Shown here: one piece after another, positions 1-7,514 of the stretch
How the letters are laid out: the number at the start of each line of letters is the position of its first letter
Numbering within the stretch: the first letter of the stretch is position 1
From: JBMFOH01 sp049969715 [NCBI: bacterium]
Lineage (GTDB): Bacteria > DUMJ01
Direction of reading: 5' to 3'
Assembly: GCA_049969715.1 (NCBI GenBank)
Contig: JBMFOH010000020.1
Span: forward strand, 1-37,866
DNA: 37,866 nt
The notes under the pieces: model-generated
Told to the model about the DNA's origin: nothing
The model's database searches: none
What the model saw: only the letters and a program-made list of their open reading frames with translations
Made by a program: the position numbers and the translations under genes

Positions 1-77
1 TATCTAGCATATGGGTCAGCTGCATCACGTAGACCATCACCCAGGAAGTTAAACGCTAAGACTGTTATTATTACAAA
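1..77 (-). repeat. 77-bp terminal inverted repeat, left copy
   Basis: These 77 bases are the exact reverse complement of the last 77 bases of the window (37790-37866). Identity stops abruptly at base 78. The segment codes the conserved tail of the left OppC-like permease, including the L-R-D-A-A-D-P-Y-A-R stretch, in the same codon phase as the right copy. Identity covers silent codon positions although the two genes diverge just inside the repeat. The length equals a common assembler k-mer (77), so the contig probably ends where two paralogous loci share sequence. Confidence 0.97.
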
Positions 78-1130
78 AAGAGAAGGTAGTAATTTCCATG
101 GGTAAAGAGCTACTGCAGCTATATCCTGCGCATCTTGTAATAATACACCCCAACTGACTGCTGGAGGCTGCATTCCTAACCCTAAAAAGCTTAGAGCAGT
201 TTCACCTAAAATCATACTAGGAATAGATAGCGTGATTGATACTATCAAATGGCTAGTAAAAGAGGGTAATAGATGTCGTGTTATAATTCTCCATTCACTA
301 GCACCAGCTAATCTGGCAGCTAATGCAAAGTCTTCTTCTCTTAAACTTAATAGCTTTCCTCTTACTACACGTGCTAGCCCACACCAACCTACTATAGATA
401 GAATTATAGTGATGGCAAAATAAGTCTTTATTACTGACCAGTCTTTTGGTAAGGCTGCCGATAATCCTAACCAAAGAGGGATTGTAGGTATAGAACTAAG
501 AAACTCTATAAGTCTTTGGATATAGATATCTACTGTCCCTCCAAAATATCCAGAAATTCCGCCTATGATTACACCAAGGATAAAACTTAGAAATACTCCT
601 ATTAATCCTATAGAGAGAGAAATACGAGCTCCATAAAAGGTTCTAGTAAAAAGACATCTACCCATATTATCTGCGCCAAACAGAAAGATAGGAGTCCCTT
701 CCACACCAAGTAGATGTTTATCAGTAGGGAATATTCCTAAAAGTTTATATGGTTCTCCCTTAACAAAAAAGTGGATATAGTATTTCTGCGTTTTATCTTC
801 TGTGAATTCATACTGAAATGTCTTCATATTCAATTCTCTTTTTAATCCATAAATAAATGGCATTTGTAGCTTTCCATTGTCTACGATATGAATCTTTACA
901 GGAGGTGCATTCTGATAACCTTCAAATCTAGTAACTGGGGTGTAAGGAGAAAGGAATTCGCAAAATATAGCAATAATATATAATAAAAATAAAATAACCC
1001 CTCCAAAGATGGCAAGTTTGTGTCTTCTAAACTTCCACCATATTAATTGCCATTGAGAAGCATAATATATCTTTTCTTCTTTGTATAGTTCTTCTTCAAT
1101 GTTATCAAAGATGTCTTTTGAATCTTTCAT
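1..1130 (-). CDS. Oligopeptide/oligosaccharide ABC transporter permease, DppC/OppC type (3' end missing)
   Basis: Inner-membrane subunit of a family-5 importer, read by hand because the stop lies outside the window (376 codons seen). It starts at ATG 1130, overlapping the upstream permease stop by 4 bases (ATGA). TM1 is near residues 38-58. A periplasmic insertion of roughly 90 residues follows, then the usual LGTD..GRD site, here F-G-A-D-N-M-G-R-C with Cys replacing the last Asp. The EAA-loop equivalent reads A-A-R-L-A-G-A-S-E-W, followed by S-F-L-G-L-G and the terminal G-D-G-L-R-D-A-A-D-P. The right-end gene at 36740 is a close paralogue. Order is binding protein, OppB-like, OppC-like; ATPases may lie beyond the left edge. 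The substrate is inferred from neighbours (lyase, oxidoreductases) and could be an oligosaccharide rather than a peptide. Confidence 0.93.
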   Translation of the reverse strand, partial: MKDSKDIFDNIEEELYKEEKIYYASQWQLIWWKFRRHKLAIFGGVILFLLYIIAIFCEFLSPYTPVTRFEGYQNAPPVKIHIVDNGKLQMPFIYGLKRELNMKTFQYEFTEDKTQKYYIHFFVKGEPYKLLGIFPTDKHLLGVEGTPIFLFGADNMGRCLFTRTFYGARISLSIGLIGVFLSFILGVIIGGISGYFGGTVDIYIQRLIEFLSSIPTIPLWLGLSAALPKDWSVIKTYFAITIILSIVGWCGLARVVRGKLLSLREEDFALAARLAGASEWRIITRHLLPSFTSHLIVSITLSIPSMILGETALSFLGLGMQPPAVSWGVLLQDAQDIAAVALYPWKLLPSLFVIITVLAFNFLGDGLRDAADPYAR

Positions 1131-2122
1131 TCTCCTAACCCTCCATATCTTATCCTAGGATCTGCCCAGGCAAGTAGGATATCAGATATCAACATACCAA
1201 CAACAGTTAATATACTCAAAATTAAGGTAATACTTCCTGCTAAATACATATCTTGTGACATTACTGCTCTTAGTAGTACAGGACCAACTGTCTGAATGTT
1301 TAAGACGATAGAGACCAATGTTTCTCCGGAGATTATACCAGGTAACATCCATCCAATAGTACTTATTAGAGGATTTATTGCTATCCTCACAGGATATTTA
1401 AATATAAGTTTCCTCTCAGGTAAGCCTTTGGCACGAGCAGTAATAACATACTGTTTTCTTAACTCATCAAGTAGATTACCCCTCATAGTACGGATAAGTC
1501 CAGCAGTTCCAGACATTCCAATTAATATTACTGGAAACCATACATGCTTGAGAAGGTCAATGAACTTAGCAAAACTCCAACCAGCTGTAGCAAATTGAGG
1601 GGAGAAAAGCCCTGTCATACTGAAGCCAAATTTGACAAACAGAAACCACATAAGAATGAGAGCTAATAAGAAACCAGGCATAGAGAGTCCTATATATCCT
1701 AAAAAGGTGAATATATAGTCAAAAAGAGAATACTGTCTAATTGCCGAATATATTCCGATAGGAATTGCAATTACCCAAGCAAAGATAGTAGTTAATAGCG
1801 AAATAATAACAGTCATTGGAACACGCTCTGCTAAGATCTCATTTACCGGACGATTCCATTGGAAAGACCTACCCAGGTCACCTTTCATAAAATTTTTAAT
1901 CCAGATGAAATACTGCATATATAGAGGCTTATCTAGACCATAGAGTTCCCTAAGACGAACGACTTCATCTTCATTAAGTTGAATTCCAGATAATCTTAGA
2001 TTGTTTATATATGTGGTTAAATAGTCACCTGGTGGAAGTTGAATAATGATAAAAGAAACAATTGAAAGGATAAGCAATAAGGGAATCGCGATAGCTATCC
2101 GATAGATAATATAATTTAACAT
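1127..2122 (-). CDS. Oligopeptide/oligosaccharide ABC transporter permease, DppB/OppB type
   Basis: A 331-residue inner-membrane permease partnering the OppC-like protein. The N-terminal membrane helix is followed by the family signature S-F-I-I-I-Q-L-P-P-G-D-Y and later Y-G-L-D-K-P-L-Y-M-Q-Y and G-D-L-G-R-S-F. The cytoplasmic coupling loop reads R-Q..V-I-T-A-R-A-K-G-L-P-E-R, and the C-terminus ends with the typical A-D-P-R-I-R-Y. AGGAGG lies 8 bases before the ATG. The gene sits 80 bp downstream of the binding-protein gene, across a strong stem-loop, and overlaps the next permease by 4 bp. The paralogue at 35744 is clearly homologous. Length is normal for the family. Confidence 0.95.
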   Translation of the reverse strand: MLNYIIYRIAIAIPLLLILSIVSFIIIQLPPGDYLTTYINNLRLSGIQLNEDEVVRLRELYGLDKPLYMQYFIWIKNFMKGDLGRSFQWNRPVNEILAERVPMTVIISLLTTIFAWVIAIPIGIYSAIRQYSLFDYIFTFLGYIGLSMPGFLLALILMWFLFVKFGFSMTGLFSPQFATAGWSFAKFIDLLKHVWFPVILIGMSGTAGLIRTMRGNLLDELRKQYVITARAKGLPERKLIFKYPVRIAINPLISTIGWMLPGIISGETLVSIVLNIQTVGPVLLRAVMSQDMYLAGSITLILSILTVVGMLISDILLAWADPRIRYGGLGE

Positions 2123-2156
2123 CTACTAATCCTCCTGTCACATAGGCTTAATGAGA

Positions 2157-2194
2157 TTTAGGGGCTATTGGTTTCACTCCCAATAGCCCCTAAA
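2157..2194 (-). promoter_or_regulatory. Intra-operon stem-loop after the binding-protein gene
   Basis: A perfect 15-bp inverted repeat (2157-2171 pairing with 2180-2194, 8-base loop) lies between the binding-protein stop and the OppB-like start. On the transcribed strand it is not followed by a T run. It is better explained as a partial attenuator or a 3' stabiliser that raises binding-protein mRNA over permease mRNA than as a full terminator. A similar hairpin sits at the same place in the sugar operon at 27556-27589. Confidence 0.8.
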
Positions 2195-2201
2195 TAGTTT
2201 C

Positions 2202-4085
2202 TTACTTTTCGTAGAAGAACTGTTCCGCACTAAAATTAGCAGCAATAGCAAATCCAGAACGAGGAACATTACCCATTCTAGCAGAAACTATCATAGGATA
2301 TTTTACCTTCTCTACAATAGTAATAAGCGGTAAATATTGTTTATGCCAAGCAAGTCCTTCTCTCCAGAGTTTATTATACTCATCAGAACCAGTGACACTT
2401 TCCCATCTCTTCTTATCTAATTCCCAAGCCTTCTTAGCCCAAGCTGGTGGTTCTTCACCTTCTTTGCCAGCTGTATCGTACCATCTACTCCATTCTGGAG
2501 CAAGGAAAGTACCAGATGTCCAACCATTGTTCCAACCTTGGTCATGACACCACATTATTGAAGCTTGGAGCTCATTCGCAGCCCAACGCTGTCCTCTCAA
2601 TTGAGGATCGATCCTCTTTAGAGTAGCTTTAATACCTACCTTCTTGAGGTGCTCTACAAGAAGTTCTCCCACAGGCATAAGGTCAGGAGCTTCTGCTCCA
2701 CATTCGATTAGAATAGTAAATGGCTTACCATCTGGTCTAAGACGGAATCCATCTGCATCTTTCTTGGAAAGTCCAACTTGGTCTAAGAGTTTATTAGCTT
2801 CAGCAACATTATATTCACTTGGAACTGTCTCAGGTAGAGAAGCAAATCCATAGTAGACACTGTCTATTATCTCTTTGCGGTTTATAGCCATGCTTATTGC
2901 TCTTCTAAACCTTACATCTCCAACGATCTTACGCCAAACTGGATCATTATAAGTAAAGTTAAGGAAGAACGCGCTAGAATCTACATGCATATCTAAGAGA
3001 ACTACTTTAAACCCAGCCTTTTCTTCATTCTGTTTATAGAGAGGAAGCTTCACTAGAGCAGTACTTTCACGGAGGAAGTCTACATCTCCAGTTAATACCT
3101 TCATATTAGCCATTTCTACGTCTTGAACCTGAGTTGAGACGATTCTATCTATATAAGGAAGTTGATTTCCTGCAGTATCTACCTTGAAGTAGTATGGGTT
3201 TCTGTCCCATTCATATACTCCACCAGATGCCTTTACTAATATCCATGGAGTAAGGACAGGAAATCCAATACTCTTAGCCTGTGTCTGTTCCCAATTGGTA
3301 AAGTCTTTTAGATTGAATAATTGCCACCATTCATCTTTTAGTCCTTCCTTCTCTAGTAAAGGCTTTAATTTTTCCATAGGGGTATACTTAATATGGAATT
3401 GCTTTAAGTAGTGAGCTGGCTTTAATAGATCAGTGTATCCAACCCAACTTTCAATAGTAAGGTTTCTCAAGAATCCACCATAGGGCTTAGGAAAGGTAAC
3501 TTTGAAGGTATACTCATCGAGTATATCCAATTTCATCGGTTCTCCGTCCATACTATTGCCAACTCTGAATTTTGCAGGGAATACAGGTGTAAGTTTTTCG
3601 TTTAGAAGGACATCTTCATATGTAAACCTTATATCTTCTGTAGTTACCGGATACCCATCAGACCACTTTAATCCCTTTCTTAGTTTAAACGTAAAGATTC
3701 TATTATCTTTAACATCGAAACTCTCAAGTATGTTACCTCTAATACCTTGAGTCCCTATACCAGGTGCACTAAGTAAGGGTTCATTATTCATTACAAATAC
3801 ATCTGGCGCCCAGTCTGCAACACTATGAACTGTTCTTATTGTTCCACCATACTTCCCTACCTTCCAATCAGGAAGGTCTTTTCTGGGTATTAAAACTCCA
3901 GGACCAACCACAAATGGATTCTCAGGTAATCTCTTTTCTACCGGCGGAAGTTTTCCTTGTTTTACTAGCTCAGCAAGCATCGGAGCTTCATTGTACTTCT
4001 TCTGAGCAAAAGAGATAGAACCAAAGCCTACAAAAATGCTAAACACCAAACTCAACACAACCAATCCTACTAGACACTTCTTCAT
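2202..4085 (-). CDS. Extracellular solute-binding protein, family 5 (oligopeptide type)
   Basis: Binds substrate outside the membrane for the permeases at 1-2122. I chose ATG 4085 (627 aa) because AGGAGG lies 11 bases upstream. An upstream in-frame TTG (4094) is too close to the site. Residues 1 to about 28 form a signal peptide ending F-A-Q with no lipobox cysteine, so the protein is probably free in the periplasm. The mature start (residues about 30-60, with K-L-P-P-V-E-K-R-L-P-E-N-P) is typical of long family-5 proteins found in polysaccharide loci. The body has the SBP_bac_5 features K-L-R-K-G-L-K-W-S-D-G-Y-P and F-R-R-A-I-S-M-A-I-N-R. The leader is long (about 150 nt) and the promoter carries the dyad shared with the 5700 operon. 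The ligand is not known; uronate oligosaccharides are an inference. Confidence 0.93.
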   Translation of the reverse strand: MKKCLVGLVVLSLVFSIFVGFGSISFAQKKYNEAPMLAELVKQGKLPPVEKRLPENPFVVGPGVLIPRKDLPDWKVGKYGGTIRTVHSVADWAPDVFVMNNEPLLSAPGIGTQGIRGNILESFDVKDNRIFTFKLRKGLKWSDGYPVTTEDIRFTYEDVLLNEKLTPVFPAKFRVGNSMDGEPMKLDILDEYTFKVTFPKPYGGFLRNLTIESWVGYTDLLKPAHYLKQFHIKYTPMEKLKPLLEKEGLKDEWWQLFNLKDFTNWEQTQAKSIGFPVLTPWILVKASGGVYEWDRNPYYFKVDTAGNQLPYIDRIVSTQVQDVEMANMKVLTGDVDFLRESTALVKLPLYKQNEEKAGFKVVLLDMHVDSSAFFLNFTYNDPVWRKIVGDVRFRRAISMAINRKEIIDSVYYGFASLPETVPSEYNVAEANKLLDQVGLSKKDADGFRLRPDGKPFTILIECGAEAPDLMPVGELLVEHLKKVGIKATLKRIDPQLRGQRWAANELQASIMWCHDQGWNNGWTSGTFLAPEWSRWYDTAGKEGEEPPAWAKKAWELDKKRWESVTGSDEYNKLWREGLAWHKQYLPLITIVEKVKYPMIVSARMGNVPRSGFAIAANFSAEQFFYEK

Positions 4086-4243
4086 AACTTTCAAATCCTC
4101 CTTTTTTGTTTTTTTCTTCTAAAACCTCCCCTGTATTTCAGGGTAAACTAAACTGGGATGGTTCTAATAAATTAACCTTCTCTATTTCTAAATTCTTTTA
4201 AATTCTAGTTTCTATCACCACCCTTCTAAATTTTAGTAAGGAT

Positions 4244-4291
4244 ACTATATCACTATCTATATTAAAGTGTCAACTACTGAACGAATGTTCA
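4244..4291 (-). promoter_or_regulatory. Promoter and dyad operator of the family-5 transporter operon
   Basis: On the minus strand the order is dyad TGAACATTCGTTCA (4278-4291, arms TGAAC/GTTCA), 4 bp, TTGACA (4268-4273), 18 bp, then TATAGT (4244-4249) preceded by TG. A nearly identical dyad sits 4 bp upstream of the -35 box of the 5700 operon. Placement upstream of -35 suits an activator. Transcription would start near 4237 and run through an A-rich leader. Confidence 0.75.
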
Positions 4292-4329
4292 AGATTATAG
4301 AAAGAAAAGGTCACAATACTAGCGTTTAT

Positions 4330-5559
4330 TTAGAGTCTATGGAATAATAAGGTGGCAAACTGCATCGTATAACTCTCAAAAGGATATTTGCCATAGATCC
4401 TATCCCCTATGATACTTTTCACCTGTTGATTTAATTCTGAATCATCAGGATACCAATTTAGAGGTATCTCAAAGACCCAAGCCCAGTCTGAAGAAGAGCC
4501 TGGATATTTAATCTCTTTTGACAGGATGATGAGTTTATATCTAGAATGCCAATTGAAGGGATTAAGGAGAAAGTCTTTAAAATTCTTACAAGCCATTCTA
4601 ATATTTCCTCCCAATATAGAATGTGTCTCTTGTAGTATGGAAACACCGTGATTTTCTGCTATCCATATCCCCTGGACCAAGGCTTCTAGATTCATAAGAG
4701 TATAAGAACTAGCTCTATCTCTTCTTATGAGTTCAAGTGGCATAGACCCATCCCATGCGATTTGAATCCTTAGGGCATGTCTAAGGGTATTTAACCCTTC
4801 ACTAAACACGTTCACATCACCTAAAACTCTCCCTGCATTAAGAAGGAACAGTGCCTTCCAACTTAGATGGTTGTTTGGCAATAGTGGCTTATATTTACAG
4901 ATATAATCTACGAAAGGCTTAAGCCAAATTCTAAATCTCGTTTTATCTTCATTAGAGATAACTCCTAACCCCTGTAGAATATCAAAAGCCATTATGAATT
5001 TTGGAAAATGATATGAGATTACAATAGGGGTGTCTCCCTCTTTAGTGCTACTGAGTGTAATTATATCCCAGAGGCTTCCTCCATCTTCTGGCTTAGTACA
5101 ATTTTCTATCCATGCATGTAGAATTTCAAGGCTCTTATCCGCATAAGCCTTTTTCTCTGAAAAGGCATAGGCAAGGGCTAATGTATAGGCAGAGAGGGCG
5201 TCTGTTCCTATCTGTCTAGAAAACATCCGCTGTATTTCTCTCTTACTAGAATAGTAAGGAGGAATTTTTATTACCCCGTGAATAGGGTTAGGATTTGAAT
5301 AAAGTAACTGGTCTGCCTCTCTAATAAGGTCATTGTAAGCAGCAAGAGCAATCTGATTACGTGTAGAGATTGCTGATTTTACCTCTACTATACGCCTTTT
5401 AGTAAGGAGAAGATTAGGCCCTGGAGATTCAATAAATGTCGATACAGAAGAAAGTGGGATCCAGCTATTGTTAGCCTTAGAGGATACAGCTAGGAATAGG
5501 AAGGATATTATTAGAGTTACTATAGAAAAATTATTAAGCGTTTTTATACCCTTCATCAT
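4330..5559 (-). CDS. PL5-like alginate (mannuronate) lyase, secreted
   Basis: Predicted to cleave uronate polymers such as poly-mannuronate by beta-elimination in the periplasm or outside the cell. It is 409 aa with an N-terminal hydrophobic segment (residues about 12-28) acting as signal peptide. The rest is helical, as in the (alpha/alpha) toroid of the alginate_lyase family. The catalytic set of the PL5 enzyme A1-III (Asn191-His192, Arg239, Tyr246) lines up with N230-H231, R279 and Y286, with nearly the same spacings. The D-G-S-M-P-L-E-L segment before the Arg is also typical. The gene lies between the transporter and the divergent oxidoreductase operon. It has no Shine-Dalgarno site; a TATAAT lies 9 bases before the ATG, suggesting a near-leaderless mRNA. 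ATG 5556 is an alternative start. The exact polymer is not shown by the sequence. Confidence 0.8.
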   Translation of the reverse strand: MMKGIKTLNNFSIVTLIISFLFLAVSSKANNSWIPLSSVSTFIESPGPNLLLTKRRIVEVKSAISTRNQIALAAYNDLIREADQLLYSNPNPIHGVIKIPPYYSSKREIQRMFSRQIGTDALSAYTLALAYAFSEKKAYADKSLEILHAWIENCTKPEDGGSLWDIITLSSTKEGDTPIVISYHFPKFIMAFDILQGLGVISNEDKTRFRIWLKPFVDYICKYKPLLPNNHLSWKALFLLNAGRVLGDVNVFSEGLNTLRHALRIQIAWDGSMPLELIRRDRASSYTLMNLEALVQGIWIAENHGVSILQETHSILGGNIRMACKNFKDFLLNPFNWHSRYKLIILSKEIKYPGSSSDWAWVFEIPLNWYPDDSELNQQVKSIIGDRIYGKYPFESYTMQFATLLFHRL

Positions 5560-5568
5560 CTTGATAAG

Positions 5569-5574
5569 ATTATA
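5569..5574 (-). promoter_or_regulatory. -10 box just upstream of the lyase start (near-leaderless)
   Basis: TATAAT on the minus strand ends 9 bases before ATG 5559, which would put the transcript start within a few bases of the start codon. No clear -35 box is seen 16-18 bp upstream. Confidence 0.45.
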
Positions 5575-5621
5575 TAATAGAATCTTTATGAATAAAAGAG
5601 ATGTCTTCTTTTTGATATTAG

Positions 5622-5668
5622 TGAACAGATGTTCTTATATTGAATTTTTTTAAGATGTAGACTATAAT
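5622..5668 (+). promoter_or_regulatory. Promoter and dyad operator of the 5700-9936 operon
   Basis: The order is dyad TGAACAGATGTTCT (5622-5635), 4 bp, TTGAAT (5640-5645), 17 bp, then TATAAT (5663-5668). The dyad core GAAC-N4-GTTC and its 4-bp distance to -35 match the site at 4278-4291. It could also serve the divergent lyase gene. Confidence 0.75.
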
Positions 5669-5699
5669 CTCTAGAAAATAATATGAAGGGAGGTTTCAA

Positions 5700-6698
5700 A
5701 TGACTTTAAAGATTGGGATAGTAGGAATGGGAAACATAGGGAATATCCATGCAGGGGTTTATATGGAGAATCCCAAAACAGAGATTGTAGCCGTCTGCGA
5801 TATAATAAAGGAGAAGGCAGATAGAGCTGCAGAGAAATATGGTGCAAGAGCTTTTTATAGTGTAAAAGAAATGGTTTCTAGTGGTATTCATCTTGATGCC
5901 TGTAGTATGACAACTGCTGGAAAAGAAAATGGTGGGGACCATTTTCTTCCAACGATGGAACTTTTAGAGGCTGGGATACCAGTCCTTGGAGAGAAACCTA
6001 TTTCCAACGATATAGAATGTGCAAAGAAGATGGTAGCTTTAGCAAAGGCAAAACAGATTCCTTATGGGATTAACCTTAACCATCGATTTACTCCAGCAGC
6101 CCGTAGGGCAAAAAAGTGGATAGAAGAGGGACGACTTGGTGAGATCAATATGATAAATATGCGTATGTGGATTAATAATCCTAATGAGTCTTCTCCTTGG
6201 TTTCATCTAAGGGCACTTCATCCTCATTCTTTTGATGTAATGAGATATTTCTGTGGAGATGTAAGAAGGGTAGTAGCATTTATGAAAAAGGGAGAGGGAA
6301 GAACAATATGGTCTAATACTCAAGTACTTCTAGAATTCAAAAATGGTGTAATAGGAACACTTACAGGAAGCTATGATGCTGGTGGAAGCTATGGTTTAGA
6401 AAGGTGTGAGGTTGTTGGTTCAAAAGGTCGCTTTGTTTTAGAAGATGCCTGTGAACATTTACATTTCTATAATAGATTTAGTATAGAGACAGAGACCTAT
6501 AGTTATCTTGGCGGTATGCGCTCCTTTAGTGAAACATTTAAGGATCGAATTGGTGTATGGATAGACCAGATAGAATCAGGGGCAAGATACAATGAGATAG
6601 ACGGTTCAGGTGAGGATGGCTTAAAAGCTCAACTTATAATAGAGGCAGCTATAAAGTCTTGGGAAACTAATAGCATTGTAGAAGTAGAGGAGGTCTGA
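5700..6698 (+). CDS. Gfo/Idh/MocA family NAD(P)-dependent oxidoreductase
   Basis: Cytoplasmic oxidoreductase, probably acting on a sugar, uronate or inositol-like compound. The N-terminal Rossmann fold has the dinucleotide loop G-M-G-N-I-G-N-I-H (residues about 9-17). The family E-K-P motif is in G-E-K-P-I-S-N-D. The active-site region contains N-L-N-H-R-F-T-P-A and, further on, H-P-H-S-F-D-V-M. Length 332 aa is normal. GGGAGG precedes the ATG by 7 bases. It is the first gene of a four-gene operon and overlaps the next gene by one base. The last gene of the operon (8932) is a clear paralogue, so the two may catalyse successive oxidation and reduction steps. The substrate is unknown. Confidence 0.92.
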   Translation: MTLKIGIVGMGNIGNIHAGVYMENPKTEIVAVCDIIKEKADRAAEKYGARAFYSVKEMVSSGIHLDACSMTTAGKENGGDHFLPTMELLEAGIPVLGEKPISNDIECAKKMVALAKAKQIPYGINLNHRFTPAARRAKKWIEEGRLGEINMINMRMWINNPNESSPWFHLRALHPHSFDVMRYFCGDVRRVVAFMKKGEGRTIWSNTQVLLEFKNGVIGTLTGSYDAGGSYGLERCEVVGSKGRFVLEDACEHLHFYNRFSIETETYSYLGGMRSFSETFKDRIGVWIDQIESGARYNEIDGSGEDGLKAQLIIEAAIKSWETNSIVEVEEV

Positions 6699-7498
6699 TG
6701 ATAGAATTAGGTGTAAATTCTGTCTTATTTGGTGGTTTTGATTTTGCTACCGCATGTAAATATATAAAACTAGCAGGTTATGACGGGGTAGAGATATCTG
6801 CAATAAAAGGAATGTGTGAACATCTAGAATTAGATAGATGGAAGGAACAGGCGTCTACGCTTAAGCGGATAGTCGAAGATAATGGGTTAAAATTCTTGTC
6901 TATGGAGGTAGCATCGCTAGATGAAGATAGACTAACAAAAGCTTTTGAAGCTGGGGTAGAATTAGGAATACCAGTAATAAATGTAGGTCCTGGTGGAAAG
7001 TCCAATGTACCAGAAGATCTAGAGAATTCTATAAATCAATTGAAGAAGATGTCGGAAAAGGCAGAAAAATATGGGGTAACTCTTTGCGTTAAAGCACACG
7101 TAGGATGTGCTATATATAATACCCCTACTACCTTAGAAGCTATGTCAAGGATAGAATCTCCTGCCTTTGGTATAGATATGGACCCAAGCCACATATATCG
7201 TGCAGGAGAGCTTCCTGAAGAGGCACTACCGAAGGTAATTTCTAGAGTAAAACATATACATATTCGTGACTGTAAAGGTCGTAATACTGGTCCAGGAGCA
7301 CCTATGATGCAGGCTTGTGGTCGAGGAGATATAAATCTAATGGGCTACTGTAAGGCTATGGTAGAAGGTGGATACTCTGGACCTGTAGTGCTAGAAATTA
7401 TAGGGGCATTACAACTTCCACTCCCAGAGGTTGTAGCTATAGCCTCAGAAAGTTATGGCTATCTTAATGCCTGTCTAAAATATCTTGGTGCTAGATAG
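6698..7498 (+). CDS. Sugar phosphate isomerase/epimerase (AP_endonuc_2 TIM barrel)
   Basis: A 266-aa xylose-isomerase-like TIM-barrel protein of the IolE/IolI/DTE type, expected to epimerise, isomerise or dehydrate keto-sugars with a divalent metal. Likely metal and active-site segments are C-V-K-A-H-V-G, G-I-D-M-D-P-S-H, H-I-H-I-R-D-C-K-G and the terminal V-V-L-E-I Glu. The start overlaps the previous stop (TGATG), with AGGAGG just upstream. Pairing with Gfo/Idh/MocA genes is a familiar arrangement in inositol and rare-sugar catabolism, where the oxidoreductase makes the keto substrate. The specific sugar cannot be read from the sequence. Confidence 0.9.
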   Translation: MIELGVNSVLFGGFDFATACKYIKLAGYDGVEISAIKGMCEHLELDRWKEQASTLKRIVEDNGLKFLSMEVASLDEDRLTKAFEAGVELGIPVINVGPGGKSNVPEDLENSINQLKKMSEKAEKYGVTLCVKAHVGCAIYNTPTTLEAMSRIESPAFGIDMDPSHIYRAGELPEEALPKVISRVKHIHIRDCKGRNTGPGAPMMQACGRGDINLMGYCKAMVEGGYSGPVVLEIIGALQLPLPEVVAIASESYGYLNACLKYLGAR

Positions 7499-7514
7499 GT
7501 TAAGGAGGAACCTT

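Noticed and set aside
4129-4143. CCCTG/CAGGG hairpin in the binding-protein leader
   Set aside because: Only 5 bp with no partner structure; not enough to call a riboswitch or attenuator.
7485-7514. Upstream GTG start for the first sulfatase-like gene
   Set aside because: The AAGGAGG site at 7502-7508 points to ATG 7515, and the extra residues do not match the family N-terminus.
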